Below are positions 31,780 through 43,299 of a DNA stretch of 64,000 nt, piece after piece (position 1 is the stretch's first letter; every line of letters begins with the position of its first letter). This DNA is from Chrysoperla carnea (taxonomy: Eukaryota; Arthropoda; Insecta; Neuroptera; Chrysopidae): assembly GCF_905475395.1 (NCBI RefSeq), contig NC_058341.1:72289597-72353596 (forward strand), given 5' to 3'. The notes under the pieces were generated by a model. That model made no database searches. It was not told the origin of the DNA and saw nothing but the letters and a program-made list of their open reading frames with translations. The position numbers and the translations under genes are program-made.

Positions 31780-32470
31780 GACTTCCACAATTTAACGCTC
31801 GATACAATTAATTAATCGTCGGTGTCTGCCAAGCTAATGTAGCAAACGGTTCTGTCAGAGTTGTTTCCTTGGCTGACACCGACTCCAAAAATAACAAGAA
31901 TTTTAACTACATTATATTATTGTTATTTTTTTACTTTTTAGTGCGTATTAATTTATTTTGGAAAATTTTATCTTTTGAAGTCAGTTTTCTTTTTGTTAAA
32001 AGTTTATTTTTTATTTTTTTATTTTTAGTCAATCTGAAGTACACTTAGTAATTTGTCACTAAAAAAAGAATCATCGAAATCCGTTGTACTGATATTGAGT
32101 TATTCGTCCTTTTTTCGTGCATACTTGCTGCAAATTTAAGACTTTTATGGTTTTCTCATGGATGCCGTTGTCAGAACTAGACCAAAATGAAATGAAACGG
32201 GAAATGAAACCACACGGAAAGCAACAGCTTTCAAACAGATAAAGAATCATCAAAATTGGTTCACCCAGTCAAAAGTTGTGAGGTAACAAACATAAAAAAA
32301 AAAATACAGTCGAATTTATAACCTCCTCCGTTTTTGTTTGAAGTCGGTTAAAAATTTTTAAAATCAAATGCCATGATCCAAGGTCCAAAAAAAAAATAAT
32401 ACTAGTAATATCTCATACCGTTTCGCTTTTATTTCATACTAGATGACTCGATGAACTTCGTCTCATCTAA
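31780..32470. other. repeat-rich stretch, no gene
   Basis: TTTAACGCTCGATACAATTA is followed by GTCGGTGTCTGCCAAG / CTTGGCTGACACCGAC, a short inverted pair at 31823-31885. The reverse of this segment starts again at 32476. Words such as TTTGAAGTCGGTTAAAAATT and GATGAACTTCGTCTC suggest old dispersed elements. The 60-codon frame at 32071 is not convincing. Confidence 0.45.
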
Positions 32471-32705
32471 AATTTATTTATTAATTGTATCGAGCGTTAA
32501 ATTGTGGAAGTCCATTATACTTTTTATTTATTATTTAGCAATGACGACCACTTAATTTTTTAATAAATTATTTATTTAAAATAATATAAAAATTATGTTT
32601 ACGATCGTTTCGGCTTGTTCGGCCATTTTCAAAAAAATGTGAATTATTTTTAATTTACAAGGGATTTATACTATTAATTACATAATTATTGTCAGTTACA
32701 TGTAA
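32470..32705. repeat. third copy of the Penelope-type terminal repeat
   Basis: Inverted relative to 31560-31840 and collinear with its flank (CGAGCGTTAAATTGTGGAAG). The core reads GGCC where the other copies have GGCT, changing one side of the putative stem. Confidence 0.5.
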
Positions 32706-32706
32706 A

Positions 32707-33270
32707 TTAGTGCCACTTGTAGGTAACATCAAGGCTATTTTCGTCTTTAGGAAATAAAATCCATTCACACTTTCATACCAAAAATTTTACCAAACCATTA
32801 ATTTTTGTGAACGAAAACATAATTAATGAACGGTATTATTAACCCCAAAGCAATAAAGTTGCGTATTCACGATAGCATTTAACAAAACTGAATTAAATGG
32901 ATTTTTTCATGAAATTGTCGCTGGCGCAATTAAATTTTTAAAAACCTACGATAATCTCATTTACCTACCTACGGTAGACCCAGTTGTTCATGAATCACGT
33001 TACAGATCGAGAAAGCTAGTTCTTTATGGTTAGTTGATTTTCGTCAAATTACCGAACCAGCAGTTTCTCTACTTAAAAGAAAAATCAACTAATAAGAAAT
33101 AAGTAAATAACTAGCTCGGTCTATAACGTGATTTATGAACAAGTGATGTCTATCGAGAGATATAAATAAGTCCATAGTGGTTTTATTTTAAATTCAAATG
33201 CGGCAACTTCTGTGTTCTATTATTTCTTGCAGATGAAAATAGCCTTGATGTTACCTGTAAGAGGCACTCA
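32707..33270. mobile_element. MITE with 38-bp terminal inverted repeats
   Basis: AGTGCCACTTGTAGGTAACA / TCAAGGCTATTTTCGTCT at the left returns inverted at 33232-33269 (AGATGAAAATAGCCTTGATG, TTACCTGTAAGAGGCACT). An inner inverted pair, GTTCATGAATCACGTTACAG against CTATAACGTGATTTATGAAC, lies at 32990 and 33125. It is non-coding. Confidence 0.85.
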
Positions 33271-33700
33271 GTGAAATTATTTTTTAACCCAATGCCACGA
33301 CCCAATGTCAAAAAGAAAAATTAAAGTAAGATTATTAATATTTTATGGCGTTTCGCTTTTATTTCAAATTAAAAATTACTCCAATCGACAGGTAGGAAAA
33401 AGTAGGGTTAGGTGGAAATAGATCGGAAGTTAATGAAGCTTTTGGATGTTGTTCAAGGATAGTTAATTAATATTAATTAATATTTTTGCAAGTTTTTGAC
33501 CTCGAGTAACTTGTGCTAAAAAAGGACGGGGGAACAAACTGTAAAATTTTTACCTTCTTCTGGTTTTTCTCCAATAATTTGATTTCCTTGCGGTCCAAGG
33601 ACAAAAAAATGCATTCATTATGTGTATGTCCCTTCGTTACCGAGATATAACGGTTCAAAAAAGGATCATTTTTCAAAATTCGCTAACAAATGCCAAAATA
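33271..33700. other. no gene seen
   Basis: Intron sequence; the 67-codon minus frame at 33473-33676 has no recognisable features. Confidence 0.45.
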
Positions 33701-35400
33701 TTCAAAAATCCACCTTATTTCTTCTGTTATACTCGAATAATGCTGTAATGGTTTATGGTTTATGGTTGTTGTAATGGTTTATGATTGCAATCGTCAGCTT
33801 TGGAAACAGAATCTGACCATAAAAAATGGGAAAATTCAAAATGGCGTCCGTACTATTCAATTTTAGCTATAAAACCCCTTAAGACTTCCGATAATATAAA
33901 ATGTGGTTAAAAAAATATATCAAGAAAATAATATTGACCTGGGGGTTTTCGAGGTTGGTAAAATCTTTTCTGAACTTAAAATTGTGAAAATTCACAATCT
34001 CTTTTTTTTATTCTTAAAAAGTTATTTCTTTACCTGTTGCGTGAAGAAAGTGGTGGTGGGGGAGGTGGATGATTTTGAAGAACTAATTGAAACTAAAACG
34101 GAAAGATAAGGCCATGACTCTCGCTTCCGTTTCTTGCTCTTTGAAAATTGCAGGTAAAAAATTCACAGTCGATCATCTCACCTTCCTCACCGCAGGAATT
34201 TGAAGAAGATCTAAAAGAACCCTTCTAGTTTGAACTTTCACTCTTCCCTGTGCTACTCTTCATTGAGAAGGGAATGCGCAAATGAACAAAGTCGGCAATG
34301 TACTCGCTCTTCACTCCCATAGAGGAAAACAATGCAACAGGAAATGTAACGTGATTGATTTTACATAAAGTGCTGTGGAATCAAATTCTCACAACCGCAT
34401 TCGAGATGCTGTGCTCTACGTTCATCAATTACGTGCAGAGACACTTTGAAAGCAATGTGATTGTTGTACTTAATGGATACCTCAGTAAGGCCATCAAAGT
34501 ACCAAAGCTATCACCACGGATTTCAAAGCACCAAAGCTGCAGTATTCTCCTCATCTGTGATAGTGATCCTATCACAAGAAACGTTTTGTACCGGTGTCCT
34601 CTAGCCGCCAAATTCTTGCTCCTTTTCCCCTAAGTACATACTTTTTCTCCAATCAGTGAGTGGTGGTGACACCACGTCAGCACCGTATAGATTGGGGAAT
34701 AATAAAATTTACATTTCCTGTTGCCAAGGTTGACTTAATGTCCCTTCATTTTTTTATTGTTGTCCATGAAGAGTGAGTACTTTGCAGACTTTATTATCTT
34801 GTGCATTCTATCCTCAGTGTGAAATAAAGAAGAGTGAAAGTTCAAACTAGAAGAGTTCTTTCAGATCTTCTTCATATTTTTTGTAATGCAGACAGGCTGG
34901 AAGCCAGTGAGAGGATCGCAAGTATTTTTTTTACCAGCTATTTTCAAAGAGCACGATCCGGAAGCAAGAATCGCGACCTTATCCTACCGTTCCAGTTTCA
35001 ATTCTTTAAAATCACTCGCCTCTTACCACCACTTTCTTCACACAACAGGTAAAAAAAAAAGAACTTTATAAGAATAAAAACAGACTGATTTTTGTTGTTT
35101 AATTGGCCAAAATAGGATTTTTGTCAAAAAGCTAAATTTTCCAGTCCCTAGTTTAGATTTTCACAATTTTTAATTTTAGATTTCGATTTACCAACTTCGA
35201 AAACTCGTAAGACAATATTATTTTCTTAATATATTTGAATTAATGTCGTTTTATAGCTAAAAATTGAATTGTACGGCCCCCATTTTGAATTTTCTCATTC
35301 TTTATCGCCAAATTCGGTTTTCAAAGCTGATGATTACAACCAGAAACCATTGTTATAACAACATTTCATCATTATTCGAGTATAACAGAAGAAATATAAC
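33700..35400. mobile_element. 1.7-kb fold-back element carrying a unique central segment
   Basis: TTCTGTTATACTCGAATAAT at 33722 mirrors ATTATTCGAGTATAACAGAA ending at 35390; inner words (GCTAAAAATTGAATT, ACCACCACTTTCTTCACGC-like, TTCAAACTAGAAG, ACATTTCCTGTTG) mirror as far as about 34355/34740. The arms are diverged, roughly four-fifths identical by eye. The single-copy centre (34355-34680) is richer in GC and open on the plus strand. Confidence 0.8.
34355..34633 (+). pseudogene. captured coding fragment in the centre of the fold-back element
   Basis: A 92-codon frame, LHKVLWNQILTTAFEMLCST then INYVQRHFESNVIVVLNGYL and VPKLSPRISKHQS, has a coding-like composition. It recalls an uncharacterised arthropod transposon-linked protein that has a ..YV..HF..NV.VVFDGY.. 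block; this is recognition by memory and not firm. NGY replaces the DGY that I would expect. Start and end are arbitrary, so it is probably a transduced or ancestral exon fragment rather than a gene. Confidence 0.3.
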
Positions 35401-35419
35401 AGAGAGCTGTAAGTTATAA

Positions 35420-35990
35420 ATATCTTAAAATTTTAAAATCCCGGAAAAGTTAATAAATCTTTATAAAAACTGTGCGACTGCATTGTTTGAAGCTAACTTA
35501 AAGAAGTTACAAACAAAAATTTGTGCGATGTTGCCCAAGGGGTGGGAGATCTTTTCTCGGGGAGGTATAAATTTTTGCTAAAATCGATATACGGTAATCG
35601 ATAAAGGAATGAATTTTAAGCAAAAAGTGACATTAAAACATATTTCGAAAAGTCAATATTTTCCGAGTGATTGAAATTGGGAGTATTGAACGTCAAATAA
35701 TAGAAAAATTTGACGTTTTTTGAAAAAAGTATATTGTAAATTTTTAAAAGTACTAAAAAAAACCTTGAAAATGAAAAAATTTCAAGTCGTTTGCATAAAA
35801 ATTCATTCCTATACCGGTTGTTATTTTCGGTAAAAATTTATCCATCCCCTGACAAGGAGTCTCTGCTACTCCTGGACAAGATCGCACAAATTTTTGTTTT
35901 TAACTTCTTTAAGTAAGCTATAAACAATGTGGTCTCACAGTTTTTATAAAGATTTATTGACTTTGCCTGGATTCCGAGGTATAAATCTAA
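35420..35990. mobile_element. fold-back element (family Q), copy 1
   Basis: AATAAATCTTTATAAAAACT, AAGAAGTTACAAACAAAAAT and GATAAAGGAATGAATTTT mirror AAAATTCATTCCTATACC, ATTTTTGTTTTTAACTTC and GTTTTTATAAAGATTTATTG. A second copy is at 61563-62510. Both are flanked by CTAACGGCTCTCCA-type sequence. Confidence 0.75.
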
Positions 35991-36179
35991 CGGCTCTCCA
36001 TTACATTATAGAGTATAACTCAATATTTTGGTTTTTTTTTTCTGCTACAATAAAAAAAATTGTATACATGTTATAAATTTTATGCATGCATACAATATAA
36101 AAAATCGTAGTTATTTTTCTTGAATTTCTCATAAACCAAATTTTTCATTTAGCATTTCAAAATATAATCATTTCCTTAC

Positions 36180-36456
36180 CTTCAACTGTAACATATTCGC
36201 CATCACGGTATAAATCATGAAAACCAATTAATAGTTCATTATTGTATTGATTAACACGCATGTAATTCTGAGAATAATATTGATTCATAAGATTTACTAA
36301 GAAGTTAGCTTCCGATTGTGAATTAATTATTGCCAAATGTGCACCTTCTGCATCACAAATTGATCTAGCATTGGCCCAACATTGTGGAGTAGTATGTAGT
36401 TTGTAATATCCACCATCAAAATGATAGTAACCATTGTTTATGTACTGGAAAGGACA
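36180..36456 (-). CDS. C-type lectin, exon 2 (N-terminal half of CRD)
   Basis: The acceptor TTTTTTTCAG precedes 36456 and the donor GTAAGG follows 36180. The exon is 277 bp, enters in phase 0 and leaves in phase 1. It encodes CPFQYINNGYYHFDGGYYKL, CWANARSICDAEGAHLAII, SEANFLVNLM and LLIGFHDLYRDGEYVTVE. The CW..AR..C...GAHLA block and the LLIGFHD block are diagnostic of insect secreted C-type lectins, usually pattern-recognition proteins of innate immunity. The frame is clean. Intron 1 (5.3 kb) and intron 2 (6.5 kb) are filled with repeats. Confidence 0.92.
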
Positions 36457-36564
36457 CTGAAAAAAAATATTGTACGAAACTTCATATAAATTTAAAATAA
36501 TATTTGAAAATTTGCCGTTTTAAATGAAATATTTTTAACTAGGCCGTTCAAAATAAAAGAAGGC

Positions 36565-37312
36565 GAGTTCATGAACTTATTCAAAGGCAGAAAAAAAACT
36601 AAAAGAAAGGGAAAGTTTCGGTATCTAGTTTAAGACCATACTAACGCGCAGTCTCAGAAGTGCTGGGGTTGCGTTGATTAACGCTATGTATACATTAAAA
36701 AAATATTTTTGGCCAATATCTGGGAAACCAAATTTTTGAAAATTAGATTGTTTTTCCTAAATAAAATTTAAAGTCAAAAATTTTGATATTTCCCCGAAAA
36801 TCGAGAAAAACGTATATATAAATAAAATTTATATATTTATATGGTTATTAACAACATTATGAAACTAATTGATTTTATTTATTACATTTCCAACAACTTT
36901 TGTTTGAAATTTTTTTTTGTAAAAAAAATTAAGGATGAACAATTTCAATATCTTTAGCCGTTTTCAAAACGATCAATTTTATATATATTTTTCGTTAATT
37001 ATCCAATCATTACCCTCGAATTATGTGTAAAAAGTCCTAAATTTGATCACTCTGGGTTTTTTGAGGCCCTTGATTGCGAAATTTTAATTTACAAGATATT
37101 GTTAATTAGCTTATAAATAAATATATACCTTTGCCCGTTTTTCTCGATTTTCGGGAAAATGGCTGAAGAAAATATTCGCCAAAAATTGCTTTTTATGTAT
37201 GCATAACGTTAGTTAACGCAACTCCAGCATTTTTGAGACTGCGCGTTAGAAGCGTTTTAAACTAGATGTCGAAATCCTGCTTTTTTTTTTGCCTTTGAAT
37301 AAGTTCACTAAG
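36565..37312. mobile_element. fold-back element in lectin intron 1
   Basis: GTTCATGAACTTATTCAAAG, TAACGCGCAGTCTCAGAAG and TTGCGTTGATTAACG at the left mirror TTAGTTAACGCAACTCCAGC, TGAGACTGCGCGTTAGAAG and GCCTTTGAATAAGTTCAC at the right. The middle is AT-rich. It lies about 100 bp upstream of lectin exon 2 in transcript sense. Confidence 0.8.
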
Positions 37313-38010
37313 TTTAGTCCCAAGTTTGTAACGCTTAAAAATATTGATGCTACGAACAAAATTTTGCTATAGTTGTTTATAAAATCACCTAATTAGTCCA
37401 TTTCCGTTTGTCTGTCTGCCTGTTTGTCGTCTGTCTGCCCATCTTTCATCACGATAACTCAAAAACGAAAAGAGATATCAAGCTGAAATTTTTATAGCGA
37501 GCTTAGGACGTAAATTAAGCTACGTACGTCATTTTTGTCTTGGGATTGGTAGGACCCATCACGAAACCCGTTAGAGATATAACTATTGTTTATAAAAACA
37601 TCATTGTTTATAAATGATGAAATCTTCATCATTGAAATTATAAATGTATACCTATGTTATGTACTTTTCATAGGTGTATCTTCAACTATATATCACTCAA
37701 AATATTTAACATAGTGCCTTCACATACCCTATCATGTCTCTTAAACTATCAAACATACGGAATATCTTTCACGCAGTACCGTATTAGAATATGGATGGAT
37801 GTGATTATTAAAATGTTGATGGTGATAGGACAAGGAGGTAATATTTAAGCAAGCTCAGAGGCCGAAAGCTAATTGTTTTAGGATATAATTGGTTAAACAT
37901 CAACTAAACTACCACCGGTTGGTAGTATGTTAAACCAGGTAAATAGGCATGAATCAATGGTTCGCTGAATGAAAACTTTTACTTTTTCATTGCCGACCCC
38001 CCCTCCCTCC
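37312..38010 (+). repeat. family R copy with AT-rich extension
   Basis: Same head, same extension (GGATATAATTGGTTAAACAT, TCGCTGAATGAAAACTTT) and same order as 13045-13740. It ends in a C-rich trace (CCCCCCCTCCCTCCC), where the other copy has the G-rich array, and passes into the second hairpin satellite. Confidence 0.85.
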
Positions 38011-38029
38011 CAAAATAAGAAAAACCCTC

Positions 38030-39350
38030 GGAAACTATGTTCCGCGGGTTAACCTTCGCGTTAAATCAGGTACCTAAATACCACCCTAAAATAACGGTCC
38101 GCGTTATTTACTATCCGATAATAATAGATTCACAATGATAAATTTTGATATATCCAACCTGGAAAATAATGCACAAAAAGCGCTCCGAGTGCGCTTTTCA
38201 ATAACGCATCGCGTTATATTATCCGAACATGATGGTTGCAAATCGAACGTATTCTACAAGCGAATATCGTTTCGCGTTTCAGGTACCTAAATAACGCGTT
38301 TGTTGCGACATAAAACAATGATCAATGGTTTGTAAAAACTTCTCTATCTTTTATTGATAGATTTAAGAAGGAAAACAACGCGAATAAAGCGCGCATAGCG
38401 CGCTATTCAATAACACTTTGCGTTTTATTATACAAGCCGTAACGCTGAAGCATGACGCTTATGTGTGCTATAGGTGAGAAGTCGCGCCGCCCACAACGCA
38501 TCTATATCGCTTTGCGTTATATCAGATACTTAAATAGCGCCCTCCGCTATCGCTTAACGATACCTAAAAAGCGCCCTGCGGTATCGCTTAACGCTTAACG
38601 ACCATGCGCTATCGCTAATGCTTCGCGTTATTTATTATCTAAGAATAATGGATAGAATAATGATAAATATTAATAGATCCAACACTCAAAATAATGCAGA
38701 AAAAGAGCGCTTTTCAATAACACTTCTCATTATATTATCCGAACGTAATGGTCACAAATCGAATGTATTTTACAGGCTAAAAGGCACAGCGCCATTCAAT
38801 ATCACTTCGCGCTTTATCAGGTACCTAAATAGCGCGTTTTTCGTCATAAATTAATGCTTAATGGTACGTAAAATGGCACGTTTCGAGCGCTCTTTGTTTC
38901 TATTAAATCCCCCTTTTAATCACATTTCATGAATTGATCCAAGAATAATAATAAATATTGATTTATCCAACAATTGATCCAAGAATAATAATAAATATTG
39001 ATTTATCCAACAATGAAATGATATGCAGAAAAAGCATACCGAGCGCGCTTTTTTGGGGTATCTGATATTACGCGAAGCGCTATTGATAACGCTTCGCGTA
39101 ATATCAGATACCCTAATAGAACGCTCTTTGGTTCTATTATAGTCTTAATAACGCCCTAATAAGCCTCCGTGCGTTAAAAGACGCTTATATTTAGTCGTTT
39201 TATCAAATAATAATGATAAGTCAAATAGATCCAATAAAAAACGCGTTTTGTTAGATTAAAAATCTAAATTTCTCTTGAATAAAATCTTATTTGTTCTACA
39301 GAACAAAAAGCACCCTGCGCGCGCTATCAATTAGGGTTTATGTTACAATT
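38030..39350. repeat. GC-rich hairpin satellite, array 2
   Basis: The same modules as array 1 (AATCGAATGTATTTTACAGG, AATAACGCATCGCGTTATAT, AGCGCGCATAGCGCGCTATT). The strongest hairpin is at 39056-39113: a perfect 24-bp stem (GGGTATCTGATATTACGCGA...) with the 10-nt loop CTATTGATAA. A 40-bp unit (TTGATCCAAGAATAATAATA...) is duplicated at 38935-39015. It ends before the R tail at 39470. Confidence 0.85.
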
Positions 39351-39469
39351 TACTTAAAGAGGTTCATTGTATTAACATAGGGGAAACCATATCATAAAAC
39401 TTATTAACTTCTCTATTGATGCAAATCTACTGTTTTAAACTTATCAGATTTATGAAAAATAATGCAAAT

Positions 39470-39515
39470 ACTGATAATCAACACTGTCTATACAGGCTAT
39501 TTCAACAATTAAATC
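39470..39515 (+). repeat. family R tail
   Basis: GATAATCAACACTGTCTATA, then AGGCTATTTCAACAATTAA; closes the R plus satellite unit that starts at 37312. Confidence 0.7.
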
Positions 39516-39984
39516 TGTTACATCTTTAGTATAATTAAACTAAATATCTAAAAGCAAAATATTAATGCATCTTTGAAATTTTCCACAGTTGTTTATTAGG
39601 GTGTAAACACTGTATAAAAAAGTCGACCTTTCAGGGGTGTACCTAAGGGTGCGGGAGGTAGTTGGGGTTTTAATCAGTTTATTACAAATAACAAAAAAAC
39701 TATGTATCAAATAAAAAAAATTCAATAAAAAGTTCTTTTTTTCATTTGATTGAATGAGCAAAAGTATTTTCTGGAACTATTTTTTGTTTTACTAGAATGT
39801 TTCCAAAACCAATATCTGAAATTAACCTGAAAAAAATCAATTCACTATTTTTACTTTATTATATAATAAATACCCAACCCAAGTATTGCGATCGAAAGAA
39901 AAATCGATATCGGGATTTCAACGGAAATATACGATTTGAGGGTCTCTGATTCCAAACAAGTGGTTTTTAAAAAATGTTGCGTCC

Positions 39985-40038
39985 GTCGGTATGTCGGTAT
40001 GTTGGTATGTCGGCATGTCGGCATGTCGGTATGTCTGT
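39985..40038. repeat. GGTATGTC minisatellite
   Basis: About six 8-bp units of GGTATGTC/GGCATGTC in lectin intron 1. Confidence 0.85.
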
Positions 40039-40039
40039 T

Positions 40040-41740
40040 ACCAAGCTGGAGCCTTCAATTTTCAACCGATTTTACTCAAACTCGGTACATAGGTTTTGTT
40101 TGGTCATAATTCCAGACGATTTTTTCCCTAGGCCTTTTTTCAAGGGTACTTCCCTCTAGGACAAAACAGGATTTTTGGGGTTTTCCCAAAACCGGCTCTA
40201 ACGATTTCGATTAAACTTGGCACAAGGCTAGACCTTAAGGTATTCCTAGGATTGGTATAGGTCACATATCCGGGAAAATTCAAGAAGGTCCACACCCTAG
40301 GGAAAACCTTTCGAAATACAGGAAAATGGAATTTCCTGGGAGAGGCTGAGAGGACAGCAGTGAAACTTTGCATCAGGGTTTATATCAACAACGTCCCAGG
40401 TTTGATATAACTCCCCTCTTAGACCCCTCCCCTGGAGCCGTGAAGCTGGAGGGGATGAAATCGTCAAAAGTGTACTCAACCCCATTTGTACCAGAGGTGT
40501 TGAAAATTTAGAAGTATTTGCTAGAAAACTTTTTTGGATTTTTTCAATCATTTTTCATAAGGCTTGCAAGTTGAAGCTATCTAAAAATTTTCATCCCTCC
40601 ATCTTTTATATTTTTGGAGAAAATGGTCACCAAAGTTTTGCCCTAATTTGCCCCTGTACGAGAAAACAATGATTTTTACGAAAAAATGTTTAAAACAAAA
40701 GTTGTTTATTATGGTATAAGGAACAATTTTTACCTTTAAACTTTTGTTCTATCCCTAACGGTTTAGCATAAGCAAAACTAAAAATTTCTGAAATTTTTGC
40801 ATTTCTGAAATTTTCCAAGCATCATATCTGAAAAACTATTAGACATACGGAACAGTAGATCGGCATAAATTGTTTCAAATTTAGTATACTTTCAAAATGA
40901 TAATGGCAACTAATGCCAAAAAGCTCACAGTTTTTGAATTGAACTGCAAAAACTGAAAAAAGTCCGAAAATTTTTTTTTTTCAAGGTTTTCAAGTTTTTT
41001 GCAGGAAGCACTTTTTTTTCGTGTATTATGCTGTAAGCACAACTTTTTTTTGTGTATTATGCAGGAAGCAAAATATGTGATTTCACACTTCCCTTGAGGG
41101 TCCAAATAACATATCAAAAATGTACCTTTACATCACTTTTTGTGATTTTTCTGTTTTTATTGAAAGATTTTACTGGCGTATTAACATATTTACAGAAACA
41201 GGTTTTTTTTTTTTTTTTTTTTTAAATTTATATTATAAAAATAATTTAAGAAAAACTGGCATACTTTTCAGACAATCTGAAAAAATTTCTTGTGACTTCT
41301 TAACATAATTAAGAACAATTTATGAACAATAATAGTATTGTATGTACTAATGTCGTAATTTTTTTTTACACAAAATACCACTCTAACCCATGTATGTGTA
41401 TTGTAAAAAGGCCGACTAATCGGTTTTTTACAATCGACTAATCGACCAAAGTCATAATCGGCACATCAAACAAAAATTCAATGAGTAGTAACATCGTTAA
41501 AATGATTATAAATATATTATCATTATATTCAATGAAAATGATCAGTTGGATAACCTAGAGTTCATTTTATTGCAAACGCAGCGCTGAAATCATAACTTAT
41601 TCTAGGATATCATAGTAAATATTAGGATACTCCATGAAGATTAACTTAGGTCGGGCCATTTCAATAAGAAATAATAATTAAAATAATTTAGATTGAGTAT
41701 TAAAACAATAAACTAAAAAATTAAATATAGTTCGATTACT
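40040..41740. other. lectin intron 1, no further gene
   Basis: Contains a minus-strand family R fragment (40670-40770, AAACTTTTGTTCTATCCCTA) and a poly-T run at 41203-41223. Otherwise AT-rich, with short chance frames. Confidence 0.55.
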
Positions 41741-41743
41741 TAC

Positions 41744-41824
41744 ATCTACAATGTAATATTCATTTGAGTCCCCAACAATAAAAACACAAACTAAAATAAC
41801 ATTAAATGTTTTATAAAACTTCAT
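41744..41824 (-). CDS. C-type lectin, exon 1 (signal peptide)
   Basis: ATG at 41824 starts MKFYKTFNVILVCVFIVG, a good secretion signal (basic start, hydrophobic core), followed by DSNEYYIVD and a donor GTAAGT at 41743. The exon is 81 bp and ends in phase 0, matching exon 2. An in-frame ATG at 41872 would add 16 polar residues ahead of the signal, so the inner start is preferred. The predicted mature protein is one CRD with almost no extra sequence. A 5' untranslated exon may lie upstream near 41930-41990, but this is not certain. Confidence 0.8.
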
Positions 41825-41989
41825 TGTTCTTATTGCAAAGTAATTATTTCCAGAATAATTTGTTAGAAGCAAACTGATATGATTTATTATATTAGAACAA
41901 AAAAAAAAGTACTTACTACAGTCCTTTAACTCTGTGGTAAATATTTTCTACGAATAGTCCATTTAGTCTTACCGTGTTCTGAAAAACAA

Positions 41990-42310
41990 TTCTTTTTTTT
42001 ATAAATTTTTGGACTCTACTAGAAGACTTCAGAATTAATCATACATTTTATGAAAATTTAGCTAAAGTAAGAGTAAGACTTTTTCAGAATGAATCAGAGT
42101 AAAATTTAAAAAAATAAATAAAATTACTCTAGGTTTTATCATATTTAATACTTTTCGTAAGGAATACAAAATTAATGTTTTCAAGATTAATAAATTTTAC
42201 ATGGATCTTTTCAGACTTTTTCAGGGGTTTTCAGAATTTTTCATTCTTCTAATTGTTTTTCCGAATACTGCAAGACTAAATTAGACTATTAATACCACTA
42301 CTAATTTGTT
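41990..42310 (-). repeat. dispersed repeat family S copy
   Basis: AAGACTTCAGAATTAATCAT, GGATCTTTTCAGACTTTTTC and GCAAGACTAAATTAGACTAT; sister of 29740-29960. It lies just upstream of the lectin start. Confidence 0.65.
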
Positions 42311-42372
42311 TTTTCAGAAATATTGTAATTGAAAGATTGGTAGATAAAAGTGCACTCAAACTTATATAATAA

Positions 42373-42533
42373 CTAGAGTGATACCCACCCGCTTCGCTTG
42401 GTTTTAAAGTAAAGATTGATGAAGATTGCTCTCGCTTACCCCCTTTCTATAAAACTCGAAATAATAGTAAGGATTGTTTTACACAGGTAAAATATTTGTA
42501 TGGTTTTCTATTTTTTTAAATTTATAATAATAA
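42373..42533 (-). mobile_element. short Helitron-like element, minus strand
   Basis: Begins CTAGAGTGATACCCACCCGC. On the minus strand this is a 3' end with a GC hairpin (CCAAGCGAAGCGGG) shortly before a CTAG terminus. The flank TTATTATATAAGTTTGAGTG also flanks the Helitron end at 58888. Confidence 0.5.
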
Positions 42534-43046
42534 CTAGCTGGCCCGGCGAACTTTGTTCCGCCTTAATGGCAATAAATATCGATCGACTTGGTCGCGGCAT
42601 TATTAATTAAACTTCACTTCACCCAAAAACTCAAATTTTCAACCATACCGAGTTTTATAGTTCACTTCACTTTTTACGAATGGGCAATGGCACTATCATT
42701 ACATTATAATTGTTAATTATTTATTTAATAGAAATAGTTTTATTACTGATTTCTTACGAATATCAAATTGTCATCCATACGTCATTACATATCTGTCATT
42801 ATACGTCAATTACATAGCTGTCATTTGCGTTTTGTTATTCCAAATCTGATTCTTTTTTGTTCTACCACGTTTTATTGTGACTGACGTTTCATGTCAAGTC
42901 ACGCGGGAATGCTGTCGAACGGGATAAAATCCTATGTCCTTCTCCTGGCTCTAAACTACCTCCCTGCCAATTTTCAGCTAAATCGGTTCGGCCGTTCTTG
43001 AGTTATAAGTGGAGTAACTAACACGACTTTCTTTTATATATATAAA
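42534..43046 (-). mobile_element. non-autonomous Helitron-like element, minus strand
   Basis: On the minus strand it starts TATATATATAAAAGAAAGTC, runs through AACTCAAGAACGGCCGAACC and CATAGGATTTTATCCCG, and ends with the hairpin GGCGGAACAAAGTTCGCC followed by CTAG. A hairpin just before a CTRR end is the Helitron hallmark. There is no Rep/helicase. The type is common in insect genomes in my experience. Confidence 0.6.
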
Positions 43047-43299
43047 TTATTCATTGAGTATACCAGATAAGATGGCCGTGAAATATTTTATATTGACTAT
43101 TTTTACAGAAATCTGTAATTTATGGTAATGTCAAATGTCAAATTAAATTAAATTTTTGTTATTTTTTAAATATTTATAAATTATAGTTCACGTGTTATTC
43201 TGATATATCAGCTATATTGCTGTACAGTTACATTAAAAACCATTCGCTAGTTTAAGCGTAGAAGCGTAACAAACAAACAAAAAAACATGTTTACTTTCC

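Noticed and set aside
41930..41995. 5' untranslated exon of the lectin gene
   Set aside because: A donor-like TGTA|GTAAGTAC and an acceptor-like TTTTTCAG are present on the minus strand, but they lie beside or in repeat family S, whose copies elsewhere have similar TTTTTCAG words. Not supported without cDNA.
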